A DNA stretch of 64,000 nt from an uncultured Kiloniellales bacterium. Lineage in GTDB: Bacteria; Pseudomonadota; Alphaproteobacteria; Kiloniellales; JAKSDN01. Below are positions 1 to 8,928 of this stretch, piece by piece. The position numbers and the translations under genes were made by a program. The notes under the pieces are model-generated. The model made no database searches and had not been told where the DNA came from. It saw only the letters and a list, made by a program, of their open reading frames with translations. The first letter of the stretch is position 1; the number at the start of each line of letters is the position of its first letter. The DNA is taken from the NCBI GenBank assembly GCA_947258885.1, contig CAMYKD010000004.1, forward strand, positions 1 through 64,000, in the 5' to 3' direction.

Positions 1-337
1 CATCGGCTTCGTCGGCCTGGCCCTGGCGACGGCGATCGCGGCCTGGCTCAACGCCGGCCTGCTCGGCTTGCTGCTGCACCGCAAGGGCTTCTTCGATCCC
101 GACGCCCGCCTAAGGGCCCGTCTGCCGCGCATCGCGATTGCGAGCCTCCTTATGGGGGCGGCTCTCTGGGCCGGCCAACGGCCCCTGGCCGGCTGGTTCG
201 ACGACGGCCTGTGGAGCGGGGTGGCGGGCCTGGCTCTGCTGGTCGGCGGCGGGCTCGTCGCCTACGGCCTGCTGGCCCCGACCCTGGGCGCGGTCGCGCC
301 GGCCGAGCTGAGGGCGCTGCTCTCCCGCCGGCCGTGA
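1..337 (+). CDS. murJ: MurJ lipid II flippase, C-terminal end (partial)
   Basis: The reading frame is open from base 2 of the window and ends at a TGA at 335-337, so only the last ~111 residues are present. They read as alternating hydrophobic segments with a short basic loop (LHRKGFF), which matches the last transmembrane helices of MurJ/MviN, the inner-membrane flippase that moves lipid II to the periplasmic face for peptidoglycan synthesis. The internal start used by the ORF track (68) is not a real start. The following gene is trpS, and murJ-trpS is a familiar alphaproteobacterial pair. The family call rests on this short end plus context. Confidence 0.8.
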   Translation, partial: IGFVGLALATAIAAWLNAGLLGLLLHRKGFFDPDARLRARLPRIAIASLLMGAALWAGQRPLAGWFDDGLWSGVAGLALLVGGGLVAYGLLAPTLGAVAPAELRALLSRRP

Positions 338-346
338 CCGGCCCAC

Positions 347-375
347 TTGACCCTGGGGGGCCGAGCGGCGATAAC
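347..375 (+). promoter_or_regulatory. Predicted sigma70-type promoter of trpS
   Basis: TTGACC (347-352) and GATAAC (370-375) are separated by exactly 17 bases in the gap between murJ and trpS. Transcription would start near 382, about 40 bases before the trpS ATG. This is a reading by eye and no experiment supports it. Confidence 0.45.
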
Positions 376-422
376 GCCGCGGCCTGATCGGCGGCAAGCT
401 AGGAATTCGGTAGACAGGGGCA

Positions 423-1436
423 ATGAAGCGCATCTTTTCGGGCGTCCAGCCCACCGGCAACCTGCATCTCGGCAATTACCTGGGGGCGATCCGCAACTTC
501 GTCACCCTGCAGGACGCGTACGACTGCATCTACTGCGTCGTCGATCTGCACGCGATTACCGTCTGGCAGGAGCCGGGCGAACTGCGCCGCGCCACCCGGG
601 AGGTGACCGCCGCCTATCTGGCCGCCGGCATCGATCCGCAGCGCTGCATCATCTTCAACCAGAGCCAGGTCCCGGAGCACGCCGAGCTGGCCTGGATCTT
701 CAACTGCGTGACGCGGCTCGGCTGGCTGAACCGCATGACCCAGTTCAAGGAGAAGGCGGGCAAGCACCGCGAGAACGCGAGCTCCGGGCTTTACGTCTAC
801 CCCAACCTCATGGCGGCGGACATCCTGGCCTACAAGGCGACCCACGTGCCGGTCGGCCTGGAGCTGACCCGCGATATCGCCCTAAAGTTCAACAACGACT
901 TCGGCGTCGAGTTCTTTCCGCTGACCGAGCCCTTGATTCTGGGCGCGGCGACAAGGGTCATGAGCCTGCGCGACGGATCCAAGAAGATGAGCAAGTCGGA
1001 GGCCTCCGACATGAGCCGGATCAACATGACCGACGGCGCCGACGCGATCCAGAAGAAGGTCCGCAGGGCCACGACCGACCCCGACCTGCTGCCCGGCCCC
1101 GAGGTTCTGGGCCCGCACCAGGAGCTGCCGGAGGAGACCCGCCGCGGTCGCCCGGAGGCTTACAACCTGCTGGGTATCTACGCGGCGCTCGCCGACAAAC
1201 CCCTTGCCGAGGTGCTGGCGGAGTTCGAGGGCGCCCAGTTCTCCCACTTCAAGGCGGTGTTCACCGATCTCGCGGTCGCCACGCTGGGCCCCATCGGCGC
1301 GGAGATGAAGCGCCTCATGGACGATCCGACCACGGTGGACCGGGTGCTGGCGGATGGGGCCGAGCGGGCCCGGGCCATCGCCGGGCCGATCCTGAGGGAG
1401 ACGCACGATATCGTTGGCTTCCTGCGCCCTGGCTAG
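423..1436 (+). CDS. trpS: Tryptophanyl-tRNA synthetase
   Basis: This 337-residue class I aminoacyl-tRNA synthetase charges tRNA-Trp with tryptophan in the cytoplasm. The N-terminus has [16 protein letters not shown], which contains the HIGH-type ATP-binding motif, and KKMSKSEA near residue 195 is the KMSKS loop. The length is usual for bacterial TrpS. The ATG at 423 follows a purine-rich AGGGG. The gene follows murJ in the same direction and probably has its own promoter. No anomalies are visible. Confidence 0.97.
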   Translation: MKRIFSGVQPTGNLHLGNYLGAIRNFVTLQDAYDCIYCVVDLHAITVWQEPGELRRATREVTAAYLAAGIDPQRCIIFNQSQVPEHAELAWIFNCVTRLGWLNRMTQFKEKAGKHRENASSGLYVYPNLMAADILAYKATHVPVGLELTRDIALKFNNDFGVEFFPLTEPLILGAATRVMSLRDGSKKMSKSEASDMSRINMTDGADAIQKKVRRATTDPDLLPGPEVLGPHQELPEETRRGRPEAYNLLGIYAALADKPLAEVLAEFEGAQFSHFKAVFTDLAVATLGPIGAEMKRLMDDPTTVDRVLADGAERARAIAGPILRETHDIVGFLRPG

Positions 1437-1630
1437 GCACTGCGGCGATTTCTTGAAAGAAGACCCAAGAATGTCCCTTCCAGGCCATTGGCGGATCGAT
1501 TGTCGCGCAGTAAGCTTCCACAAGACGTACGGCGTCGTTGCACTTGGCGCTCCGTTTGTTCCATCCCGGTCAATCCCCGGTCCGTCATGATCCTGACATC
1601 CGACACCGCGGCCCAGTGATCCGCTGAGCG

Positions 1631-2545
1631 ATGCAGATCTACCTGCCCATTGCCGAGCTCTCCGTGGACGTCTTCTTGCTGCTGGGCCTAGGCGGAGCGA
1701 TCGGATTTCTTTCCGGCCTCTTCGGGGTTGGCGGCGGCTTTCTGATGACTCCCATCCTGATCTTCATCGGCATCCCGCCGCCGGTCGCCGTCGGCACCGA
1801 GGCCAACCAGATCGTCGCCTCCTCGGTTTCGGGCGTGTTGGCGCACTGGCGGCGCGGCAATGTCGATTTCAAGATGGGCGGTATCCTGCTGCTCGGCGGC
1901 CTGCTCGGCTCGACCTTGGGGGTCTGGCTGTTTGCGGTCCTGCGGCAACTCGGCCAGATCGACCTGGTGATCAAGCTCTGCTACGTCACCTTCCTCGGGA
2001 TCATCGGCGGCCTGATGTTCGTCGAGAGCCTGCGCGCACTGGGTCGCCGCCGCCGCGCCACGGCGGCGCGCGACAAGATGCACAAGCACACCTGGATTCA
2101 CGGCCTGCCGCTCAAAATGCGCTTCCGCAGATCGAAGCTGTACATCTCGGCGCTGTTGCCGGCCGGCGTGGGCGTGCTGGTCGGGGTGCTCTCGGCGATC
2201 ATGGGCGTGGGCGGCGGCTTCATCATGGTCCCGGCGATGATCTATCTGCTCGGTATGCCGACCGCGGTGGTCGTCGGCACCTCGCTGTTCCAGATCATCT
2301 TCGTCACGGCCAACGTTACCTTCCTTCAGGCCTACGCCAACCAGACGGTGGACGTCGTGCTCGCGGTGATTCTGCTGACCGGCGCCGTCATCGGCGCCCA
2401 GTTCGGCGCCAGGGCCGGCGCCAAGCTGCGCGGCGAGCAACTGCGCATCCTGCTGGCGCTCATGGTGCTGGTCGTCTGCGGCAAGCTGCTCTACGACCTG
2501 ACCGTGACGCCGGCGGACCTCTATTCGATCGGGGGGGGCGAATGA
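1631..2545 (+). CDS. TauE/SafE-family membrane exporter
   Basis: The 304-residue protein has many hydrophobic helices and two copies of the family's glycine-rich signature (GLFGVGGGF near residue 30 and AIMGVGGGF near residue 193), the internal duplication typical of TauE/SafE (formerly DUF81) proteins. Members are proposed to export sulfite, sulfoacetate or similar organosulfur anions across the inner membrane. The substrate here is unknown. Its stop overlaps the ATG of the next gene by four bases, so the two are probably co-translated. The basic loop around residues 135-160 separates the two halves. Confidence 0.9.
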   Translation: MQIYLPIAELSVDVFLLLGLGGAIGFLSGLFGVGGGFLMTPILIFIGIPPPVAVGTEANQIVASSVSGVLAHWRRGNVDFKMGGILLLGGLLGSTLGVWLFAVLRQLGQIDLVIKLCYVTFLGIIGGLMFVESLRALGRRRRATAARDKMHKHTWIHGLPLKMRFRRSKLYISALLPAGVGVLVGVLSAIMGVGGGFIMVPAMIYLLGMPTAVVVGTSLFQIIFVTANVTFLQAYANQTVDVVLAVILLTGAVIGAQFGARAGAKLRGEQLRILLALMVLVVCGKLLYDLTVTPADLYSIGGGE

Positions 2546-3276
2546 TCCGTATCGCCGCCCTGCTGACCGTGCTGTTCGCCGCCGCGCCGCTGCGCGCGGC
2601 CCCCATCGTGGTCGACCTGTCCGAGCACTTGGTGGCGATCACCGCCGGTTTTGCCGGCGCCGAGGTGCTGTTGTTCGGGGCCGTCGACGAGCCGGGCGAC
2701 GTCGTCGTCATCGTGCGCGGCCCGACGCGGCCGATGATCATGTACCGCAAGAGCCGGCACTTCGGAATTTGGGTCAACGCCGATCATATGACCTTCGAGG
2801 ATGTGCCCGCCTACTACGCCATCGCGAGCACGCGGCCGCTGGAGGACATCGCGGCACCGACGGTACTGGCGCGCAACGAGATGGGGGTCGAAAACCTGCG
2901 GCTCGAGTTGCCGCGGGCCAAGGCTTCGCCGAACGTGGCGCAGGACTGGCGCGAAGCCCTGATACGCAACCAGCAGCGCGCCGGCCTCTACCCGGCGGAG
3001 GCGGGGCGGGTGGGGTTCCTCGGAGACCGCTTGTTCCGCACCCGCCTGACCTTGCCAGCCAATGTCCCGACCGGCGCCTACGAAGCCAAGGTCTACTACC
3101 TGCGCGAGGGCCAGATCGTGAGCGCGCAGACGACGCCGCTCTTCGTGAGCAAGGTCGGCGTGGAGGCGGAAATTTTCGACTTCGCCTACGAGCAGAGCGC
3201 CCTCTATGGCATCGTTGCGATACTCGTGGCACTGATGGCAGGATGGCTGGCCCACATTGCGTTCCGGAGAGCTTGA
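2542..3276 (+). CDS. TIGR02186-type periplasmic/membrane protein
   Basis: This 244-residue protein starts with a signal peptide (MIRIAALLTVLFAAAPLRAAP), continues with a predicted periplasmic beta-rich region (ITAGFAGAEVLLFGA, then VVIVRGP) and ends in one transmembrane helix (YGIVAILVALMAGWLAHIAF). This matches, from memory, the alphaproteobacterial family TIGR02186 / Alph_Pro_TM, which is usually next to a TauE/SafE gene as here. The function is unknown. The ATG overlaps the exporter stop (ATGA), suggesting that both proteins are made together and perhaps act together at the inner membrane. Confidence 0.8.
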   Translation: MIRIAALLTVLFAAAPLRAAPIVVDLSEHLVAITAGFAGAEVLLFGAVDEPGDVVVIVRGPTRPMIMYRKSRHFGIWVNADHMTFEDVPAYYAIASTRPLEDIAAPTVLARNEMGVENLRLELPRAKASPNVAQDWREALIRNQQRAGLYPAEAGRVGFLGDRLFRTRLTLPANVPTGAYEAKVYYLREGQIVSAQTTPLFVSKVGVEAEIFDFAYEQSALYGIVAILVALMAGWLAHIAFRRA

Positions 3277-3283
3277 CACTGCG

Positions 3284-3769
3284 ATGAACGACGGCCCCGG
3301 CAGTTCCGACGACCGCGTCTTCCTTGTCGTCGTCGACGACAGCGAGGAAATGGGCGTTGCGCTGCGCTTCGCATGTCGTCGGGCGAGCAACACCGGTGGA
3401 CGGGTGGCCCTGCTCTTCGTCGTCGAGCCCACGGATTTCCAGCACTGGATGGCGGTCGGCGACCTGATGCGCGAGGAGGCGCGCAACGAGGGCGAACAGC
3501 TGCTGCAGAGGCTGGCGGCGCGGGTCAACGAGCTGACCGGCACGCTGCCGGTGCTCTATGTACGCGAGGGCTCGCGCCGGGAGGAGTTGCTGAAGCTGAT
3601 CGACGAGGAGCCCAGCATCTCGATCCTGGTCCTGGGCGCCAGCGTCGACAAACGCGGCCCCGGGCCCCTGATCGAGGCGCTGACCGGCAAGTTCGTCGGC
3701 AAGCTCCGGGTGCCGGTGACCATCGTGCCGGGCAACCTCGACGAAGAAGACATCGACAGCATTTCCTGA
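3284..3769 (+). CDS. Universal stress protein (UspA fold)
   Basis: The 161-residue protein has the Usp pattern: VFLVVVDDSEEMGVALRFACRRA at the N-terminus and, near the C-terminus, VLGASVDKRGPG followed by a phosphate-loop-like GKF and VTIVPG. Universal stress proteins are small cytoplasmic nucleotide-binding proteins induced in stress. I chose the ATG at 3284 rather than the track start at 3257, because 3257 lies inside the preceding gene and the Usp domain begins soon after 3284. It is 7 bases downstream of the TIGR02186 gene and probably the third gene of that operon. Confidence 0.85.
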   Translation: MNDGPGSSDDRVFLVVVDDSEEMGVALRFACRRASNTGGRVALLFVVEPTDFQHWMAVGDLMREEARNEGEQLLQRLAARVNELTGTLPVLYVREGSRREELLKLIDEEPSISILVLGASVDKRGPGPLIEALTGKFVGKLRVPVTIVPGNLDEEDIDSIS

Positions 3770-3916
3770 TTTGGCGCCGGTCCCGGTGTGTCAGCGGCCC
3801 CGCGTGGCCCCTGCCGCCTCGGGCCCGAAGCCGATCGTTCGCCCGGAAGCTTGATCTTTGCCCTGTCCTGACCCACATTGAATGGACCTCAGGACAAGCC
3901 TGTCGGGAGAGGCAAG

Positions 3917-4474
3917 ATGTTCATACAGACCGAAGCGACGCCCAACCCCGCGACCCTCAAGTTTCTACCGGGCCGCGACGTCATGCAGAGCGGGACGGCG
4001 AATTTCCCGGATCGCGAATCGGCGGCGCGTTCGCCGCTCGCCGAGCGGCTATTCCAGGTCGACGGCCTCACCGGCGTATTCCTCGGCTCCGATTTCATCA
4101 CCGTGACCAAGGCCGACGACCGGGAGTGGCATCTCTTGAAGCCCGCCATCCTCGGCGTCATCATGGAGCACTTCACGGCCGGCCGGCCGGTCGTCCTGGG
4201 CGAAGAGCAACAGAGCGCGCAGGGGTCGGAGTCCGACGAGGACTCCGAGGTCGTCGCGCAGATCAAGGAGCTGATCAATACGCGGGTCCGACCGGCGGTT
4301 GCCCAGGACGGCGGGGACATCGTCTTCCACGGCTTCGAGAACGGGGTCGTGCTTTTGCATATGCAGGGAGCCTGCGCGGGCTGTCCCAGCTCGACCGCCA
4401 CGTTGAAGATGGGCATCGAGAACATGCTTCGTCATTACATTCCCGAAGTCGTCGAGGTGCGCGCCGTCTTCTAG
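3917..4474 (+). CDS. NifU-family Fe-S cluster scaffold/carrier (Nfu type)
   Basis: The 185-residue protein has the N-terminal Nfu domain (MFIQTEATPNPATLKFLPG) followed by the C-terminal NifU-like domain with the cluster-binding motif CAGCPSS (two Cys separated by two residues) near residue 155. Such proteins bind a bridging 4Fe-4S cluster and deliver it to target enzymes. The ATG at 3917 follows GGGAGAGG and begins at the conserved domain, so the longer track start at 3878 is unlikely. An acidic linker (ESDEDSEVV) joins the two domains. Confidence 0.92.
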   Translation: MFIQTEATPNPATLKFLPGRDVMQSGTANFPDRESAARSPLAERLFQVDGLTGVFLGSDFITVTKADDREWHLLKPAILGVIMEHFTAGRPVVLGEEQQSAQGSESDEDSEVVAQIKELINTRVRPAVAQDGGDIVFHGFENGVVLLHMQGACAGCPSSTATLKMGIENMLRHYIPEVVEVRAVF

Positions 4475-4553
4475 GATGTGATCCCCACAGCCGGCCGCGC
4501 CGCGCCGCGGGGGCGAGCGCGGACCAGGGGCCGGCCCGGGGCAGGCAGGGGGA

Positions 4554-5573
4554 ATGGGCCGAGATATCGAGTACTCGTTGGTGCCGCCAGCCGGCCGGGT
4601 GCTGTACGCGGCCATTGGCGGCGCCTGTGTCCTGACGGCCCTGGTCGCCGCCGGGGTGGCCGCGACGATCCCGAGCGCGGCGGATCTGGCGGCCATCGGT
4701 TCCGAAGCCGGAATTCCGACCCTGGTCGGGCCAGAGCGGATCCTGGTCGAGAGCTTGGTGCGCCCGGCGGACGCCGGACATCTGCAGTCGGTCTTCGAGA
4801 CCCTCGACTACAATCTGAAAGCGGTGCGCAGCGGCGGCGCCACGGTGCCGCGGGTCTATGTCACCGCTTTGCCCGAGGACTTGTCCCAGGTGGCGCCGAC
4901 CGAAAAGCGCAAGGCGCTCTTCCTGAGATCCGTGCTGCCCCTGGTGCTGACGGCGAACGAAGAGCTGCACAAGCTGCGCGCAAGGATCCAAAGGGTGTAT
5001 GAGCAGACGTGCCAGCCGGGCGGTCCGAGCGACGAGGACGAGGCGTGGCTCCGCCGGGTGAGCGTCCGGTACAATGTCTCTACGGACCAGGGTGTCGACG
5101 AGTTGCTGCGCCGCGTCGACGAGGTGCCCGTGAGTTTGGCGCTCGCGCAGTCGATAGAGGAAAGCGGGTGGGGCACGTCCCGCTTCGCGCGCGTCGGCAA
5201 CGCACTCTTCGGACAGCGCACCTGGGCAAGAAGGGTGGCAGGCGTAGTGCCGGCTGGGCGTGGCCGGGATCAGACCTTTCGAGTGCGCAGCTACATGAAC
5301 CTGATGGGTGCTGTACGCTCCTATATGCACAACCTGAACACGCACCCCGCCTACGCGCTCCTGCGCGCGGCGAGGGCCCGTCAGCGTGCGGCCGGGCAAC
5401 CGGTCGACGGCTATGCCTTGGCTGCAACGCTGCTCGGTTATTCGGAGCGGGGCGAAGCCTATGTCGATCAGTTGCGCGGTCTCATGCGCGTCAATGGCTT
5501 GGCCGCGTTGGAGCGGGCCCGCCTGTCGGCCGCAGCCAAGGCCCGGCGTGTCGCCGGGGCCGGCGAGGGCTGA
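4554..5573 (+). CDS. Bax-like glucosaminidase-domain protein
   Basis: The 339-residue protein has an N-terminal hydrophobic segment (residues ~15-40, signal anchor) and a glucosaminidase domain with SIEESGWGTSRFARVGNALFGQ. The ESGWGTSRFA / NALFGQ pattern is that of E. coli Bax and related peptidoglycan N-acetylglucosaminidases, with the Glu of ESGWG as presumed catalytic acid. It probably trims peptidoglycan in the periplasm. The end NTHPAYALLR is also typical. It stands alone and converges with the polysaccharide deacetylase gene. Confidence 0.82.
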   Translation: MGRDIEYSLVPPAGRVLYAAIGGACVLTALVAAGVAATIPSAADLAAIGSEAGIPTLVGPERILVESLVRPADAGHLQSVFETLDYNLKAVRSGGATVPRVYVTALPEDLSQVAPTEKRKALFLRSVLPLVLTANEELHKLRARIQRVYEQTCQPGGPSDEDEAWLRRVSVRYNVSTDQGVDELLRRVDEVPVSLALAQSIEESGWGTSRFARVGNALFGQRTWARRVAGVVPAGRGRDQTFRVRSYMNLMGAVRSYMHNLNTHPAYALLRAARARQRAAGQPVDGYALAATLLGYSERGEAYVDQLRGLMRVNGLAALERARLSAAAKARRVAGAGEG

Positions 5574-5585
5574 TGTCTGGGGGCC

Positions 5586-6647
5586 CTACCCCCCCGGCAC
5601 GTAGAATTGGCGTCCAAGCCAGCGCCAGCGGCCCTCCGGCCCCGGCAGGGTGCAGTTGATCCGATTGCGGCCCGGCTTGAAGGCTTCGGAGAGCCGTACC
5701 TCGACCCGCCGGCTGCCCAGCTGCTCGATGTTGAGCGTCTGGCCGATGGCATAGCAGGCGATCCTCTCCAGGTTGCCGAAGCCCTCAAGCACTGTAAATC
5801 CGTAGGGCGGCGGGTTGTTTGCGGCGGTCAGCAGCGGGTCAATCGGCGTGACGTCGACCGTGGGCATGGGCAGGGTGTTGGCCACCAGGCGAAAACGCTG
5901 AAGGTCGCCGTAAGACTCGTTGAGCGGAAAGCGCGGCAAGGCGTAGCGGTCTGTGGTTCGGGCAATGGCGCCGGAATGCTGCCCGAAAGCGGCCGCGAAG
6001 CCCAATTCCGCCACGAGGTCGCGTAAGGCCCGCCCATACTCGCCGAAAGGATAGGCGAAGAGCTCTGGAGCGACGCCGAGCTGCTCACGAATCCGCGCTC
6101 TGCCACGGGCGATTTCTTGACGGGTTTCCGCCATGGACCGTCCGAACATACTACGATGCGTGACGCCGTGGGCGGCGATCGTCACGCCGCCGCCGGCGAG
6201 CATCTCGCGCAGCTGGACCCAGTTCATATAGCCGGGATAATTGCGGTCGACCGGTTCTGTGGCGACGAACAGCGTGAAAGGCAGGCCCGCATTCCGCAGT
6301 CGAGGCCAAGCCTGGGTGTAGACCGACAGGAAGGCGTCGTCGATGGTAATCGCAAGGCTGCGCTCCGGCAGCTTGCGTCCGCCGGCGAGCGCGGCGACGA
6401 TCTCGGGCAGCGGCAGGACGTTGTAGCGCCCCGAACCGAGCTCTTCGATGTGGCCGTCGAACTGGTCGAGTCCGATATTCGTGGCGGCATAGCTGCCCTC
6501 CCCGAAGCGGTGGTACATGACCACAACAGCACCGTTGTCGGCCGCGGGCTCGGCGGCCGAGACAACGGCACCGGCCCCCGGCCAAATTTGAACGGCGACA
6601 AACAGGGCGGCGGCCCAGCGCCAGAGCGTGGCGATCGCGTTCTGCAT
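5586..6647 (-). CDS. Secreted polysaccharide deacetylase-family protein
   Basis: The 353-residue product starts with a hydrophobic signal segment (LWRWAAALFVAVQIWPGAGAV) and contains NodB-homology motifs: VMYHRF near the start of the domain, TIDDAF (metal/catalytic Asp pair) and HGVTHRS (H-x3-H metal ligand pair). These enzymes remove N- or O-acetyl groups from polysaccharides outside the cytoplasm. The last ~110 residues are not part of the NodB core. I use the ATG at 6647, which places the signal peptide at the N-terminus, instead of the track start at 6737. The substrate is unknown. Confidence 0.88.
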   Translation of the reverse strand: MQNAIATLWRWAAALFVAVQIWPGAGAVVSAAEPAADNGAVVVMYHRFGEGSYAATNIGLDQFDGHIEELGSGRYNVLPLPEIVAALAGGRKLPERSLAITIDDAFLSVYTQAWPRLRNAGLPFTLFVATEPVDRNYPGYMNWVQLREMLAGGGVTIAAHGVTHRSMFGRSMAETRQEIARGRARIREQLGVAPELFAYPFGEYGRALRDLVAELGFAAAFGQHSGAIARTTDRYALPRFPLNESYGDLQRFRLVANTLPMPTVDVTPIDPLLTAANNPPPYGFTVLEGFGNLERIACYAIGQTLNIEQLGSRRVEVRLSEAFKPGRNRINCTLPGPEGRWRWLGRQFYVPGG

Positions 6648-6836
6648 CCTTGCGGCGGTCCTGAAAAAGCTGGCGGTTGACCAAGCGCACTCTACCCTCG
6701 GCCGGACCGCGGGCTCAAGATGCGCGGCCCGTGGCACAAAGTTTCGCTAGGGGCTTGCCGGCCGCGACCGGGCGGTCCAATTTAGTATCGTGGCTGGACC
6801 TCGACGACCGGCCGCGCGCGACAGACGAGAGGAACA

Positions 6837-7433
6837 ATGGTGAGCAACATCCTGAGCGACGCGAGCTTGGATCAAATGTTCCGGAACGCCCGGACCCATA
6901 CGGCTTGGCTCGACCAGGGGGTCAGCGACGTGCTTCTGGAAGCGGTCTACGATTTGGCGAAAATGGGGCCGACCAGCGCCAACTGCAGTCCCATGCGTGT
7001 GGTCTACGTGCGTTCGCCGGAGGCGAAGGCGCGGCTCAAACCCGCGCTGGCCGAGGGCAACGTCGCCAAGACCATGGCCGCGCCGGCCACGGCGATCATC
7101 GCCCACGACCTGGAGTTCTTCGAACGTCTGCCCAAGCTGTTCCCGCACACCGACGCTCGCGCTTGGTTCGTGGGCAAGCCGCTGGAACACATCCGGGACA
7201 CGGCGTTCCGCAACGGCAGCCTGCAGGGCGCCTATTTCATCATGGCGGCGCGCGCACTCGGGCTCGACTGCGGGCCGATGTCGGGCTTCGACAACGAGGC
7301 CGTCGACCGGGAGTTCTTCCCGGATGGGAGAATCAAATCGAACTTCCTGTGCAACCTGGGGCATGGGGATCACGACGAGTTGCGTCCGCGTGCGCCACGC
7401 CTCGATTTCGACGAGGCTTGCCAGGTGGTGTAA
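6837..7433 (+). CDS. RutE/HadB-type nitroreductase (putative malonic semialdehyde reductase)
   Basis: The 198-residue flavoprotein begins with a segment very like RutE ([17 protein letters not shown], then [17 protein letters not shown]). Later [24 protein letters not shown] is the nitroreductase FMN/NADPH-binding stretch. RutE reduces toxic malonic semialdehyde to 3-hydroxypropionate in pyrimidine breakdown, but no other rut genes are nearby, so the in vivo substrate is uncertain. It is divergent from the polysaccharide deacetylase gene. Confidence 0.85.
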   Translation: MVSNILSDASLDQMFRNARTHTAWLDQGVSDVLLEAVYDLAKMGPTSANCSPMRVVYVRSPEAKARLKPALAEGNVAKTMAAPATAIIAHDLEFFERLPKLFPHTDARAWFVGKPLEHIRDTAFRNGSLQGAYFIMAARALGLDCGPMSGFDNEAVDREFFPDGRIKSNFLCNLGHGDHDELRPRAPRLDFDEACQVV

Positions 7434-7540
7434 AGGTGGGTCGGAAATCGGGCCGGGACATCGAGACCCCCGAAGGGAAGGCGTAGCAGATGCACCAGGC
7501 CGACCGCCTGACGAAGGCGCACGGCTGAGGCCGCCGGCTC

Positions 7541-8239
7541 TTGGCAACGGCGCGCCGCCTCTTGGCACTCGATGCTGCTGGATCAGCCTGCTCGGCGGCT
7601 GTCTGGGCCGACGGCTATGTCCTGGCGCGGCGCTGCGAAGCCATGCGGCGCGGCCAATCCGAGCGGTTGGTCCCGATGATCCAGGCCGTCATGGTGGAGG
7701 CGGGGCTGGATTACGCGGCGCTCGAGGCCATCGCGGTGACCTTGGGACCGGGCGGATTTACCGGGGTACGCATCGGACTTGCCACGGCCCGCGGGCTGGC
7801 GCTGGCCTGCGGCCGCCCGGTTTTGGGAGTCAGCAGCTTTGCGGCGGTGGGCGCCGCCGTCACGGCGGAAGAGCGGCGCGGCCGTCGGCTGGCGGTGCTG
7901 CTCGACGCCAAGCGTGCCGATCTCTACGTGCAGGCTTTCGACGCGGACTTGGCGCCACTGTCCGAGCCCGCATCTCTGCCGCCCGAGGACTTGGCCGGCC
8001 GTCTGCCGGCCGGCCCGCTGGTGCTTGCCGGGGACGGGGTTGACCAGGCGTATCGCGAGCTGGCCGAAGCGCGGGGCAGCGACCTTCTGGTTTCTGCGGC
8101 TCCGGGGCACAGCGATGCGGCGCGGGTCGCCGAGCTGGCAGCGATCCTGCCCCTGCCCTTGCCGGACGCCCGGGCGCCCGAGCCGCTCTATTTGCGCCCG
8201 CCTGACGTGACCTTGCCCGCCGGTCCGCGCAGGTCATGA
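7541..8239 (+). CDS. tsaB: tRNA threonylcarbamoyladenosine biosynthesis protein TsaB
   Basis: The 232-residue protein has the ASKHA-fold TsaB signature: LALDAAGSACSAAV at the N-terminus and VTLGPGGFTGVRIGLATARGLALA near residue 70. TsaB pairs with TsaD and TsaE to make the t6A modification at position 37 of ANN-decoding tRNAs. The start appears to be the TTG at 7541, since no ATG or GTG is suitably placed. The stop overlaps the rimI start by four bases, a common tsaB-rimI arrangement. Confidence 0.93.
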   Translation: MATARRLLALDAAGSACSAAVWADGYVLARRCEAMRRGQSERLVPMIQAVMVEAGLDYAALEAIAVTLGPGGFTGVRIGLATARGLALACGRPVLGVSSFAAVGAAVTAEERRGRRLAVLLDAKRADLYVQAFDADLAPLSEPASLPPEDLAGRLPAGPLVLAGDGVDQAYRELAEARGSDLLVSAAPGHSDAARVAELAAILPLPLPDARAPEPLYLRPPDVTLPAGPRRS

Positions 8240-8700
8240 CCGGCGCCGCAACTGCGCTCCGGCCGGTGGGGCTGTTCGACGCGGCTGTGATTTCGCTGCT
8301 GCATGCCGAATGTTTCGATGAGGCGCGTTGGGACGAGCGTGCGGTCACCGAGATCCTTGCCCTGCCCGGAGCCTACGGGTTCATCGCCTTGGAACACGAG
8401 GCGCCCGGGGGGTTCGTGCTGGCGCGCGTGGCTGCGGACGAATGCGAGATTCTGTCTCTGGGCGTCCGGCGCGCCTCCCGGCAAGGCGGCCTGGGCCGCG
8501 AGCTGCTGCGGGCGGCTCTCCGCTTCGCGACTGCGTCCAGGGCGCGGGCCGTTCACCTCGAGGTGGCGGAGAACAACACGGCGGCTCGGCACCTCTATGC
8601 GGTCGAGGGATTCACTGTCACGGGCCGGCGGGGCGGCTACTACCGTCGTGCAGGATCCCCGGAAGTCGCGGCCCTGGTGCTCAGTCGCGACCTGCCCTGA
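8236..8700 (+). CDS. rimI: Ribosomal protein S18 alanine N-acetyltransferase RimI (GNAT)
   Basis: This 154-residue GNAT protein has EILSLGVRRASRQGGLGRELLRAAL (acetyl-CoA pyrophosphate loop, Q/RxxGxG/A) and ends with HLEVAENNTAARHLYAVEGF and RRGGYY, the RimI family pattern. RimI acetylates the N-terminal alanine of ribosomal protein S18. It overlaps the tsaB stop (ATGA), consistent with coupled translation. Strict substrate identity rests on family and the tsaB neighbour. Confidence 0.9.
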   Translation: MTGAATALRPVGLFDAAVISLLHAECFDEARWDERAVTEILALPGAYGFIALEHEAPGGFVLARVAADECEILSLGVRRASRQGGLGRELLRAALRFATASRARAVHLEVAENNTAARHLYAVEGFTVTGRRGGYYRRAGSPEVAALVLSRDLP

Positions 8701-8852
8701 ACCTCCGGCCGGTGGCATGGAGCGCCGGTGAGCCGGCCACGGCAAGCATTGCGGCCCGGGATTGGCGCTATCCTTGGCCTGGAGAGCCATGTGCAAAGCA
8801 GGCGCTAATAGACGCTGACGCACTGCGCCGACTAGCATTGCTGTTTATTTAT

Positions 8853-8882
8853 TTGTATTGTTCAGTTGTTTTTGGATATAAT
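8853..8882 (+). promoter_or_regulatory. Predicted mucR promoter inside an AT-rich island
   Basis: A perfect TATAAT (8877-8882) is preceded, 18 bases upstream, by TTGTAT (8853-8858). It lies in an AT-rich stretch (about 8838-8895) that contrasts sharply with the GC-rich surroundings. MucR/Ros proteins bind AT-rich DNA and commonly repress their own genes, so this island may also be the autoregulatory site. That last point is inference. Confidence 0.5.
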
Positions 8883-8928
8883 AAATCCCATATAGAGCCG
8901 AAGCAGTGAAATGGGGCGCTAGAGGGCT

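Noticed and set aside
5579-5597. GGGGG...CCCCC between the Bax-like and deacetylase genes as a bidirectional terminator
   Set aside because: The stem is short, has no T-run and lies inside the 3' end of the deacetylase gene.
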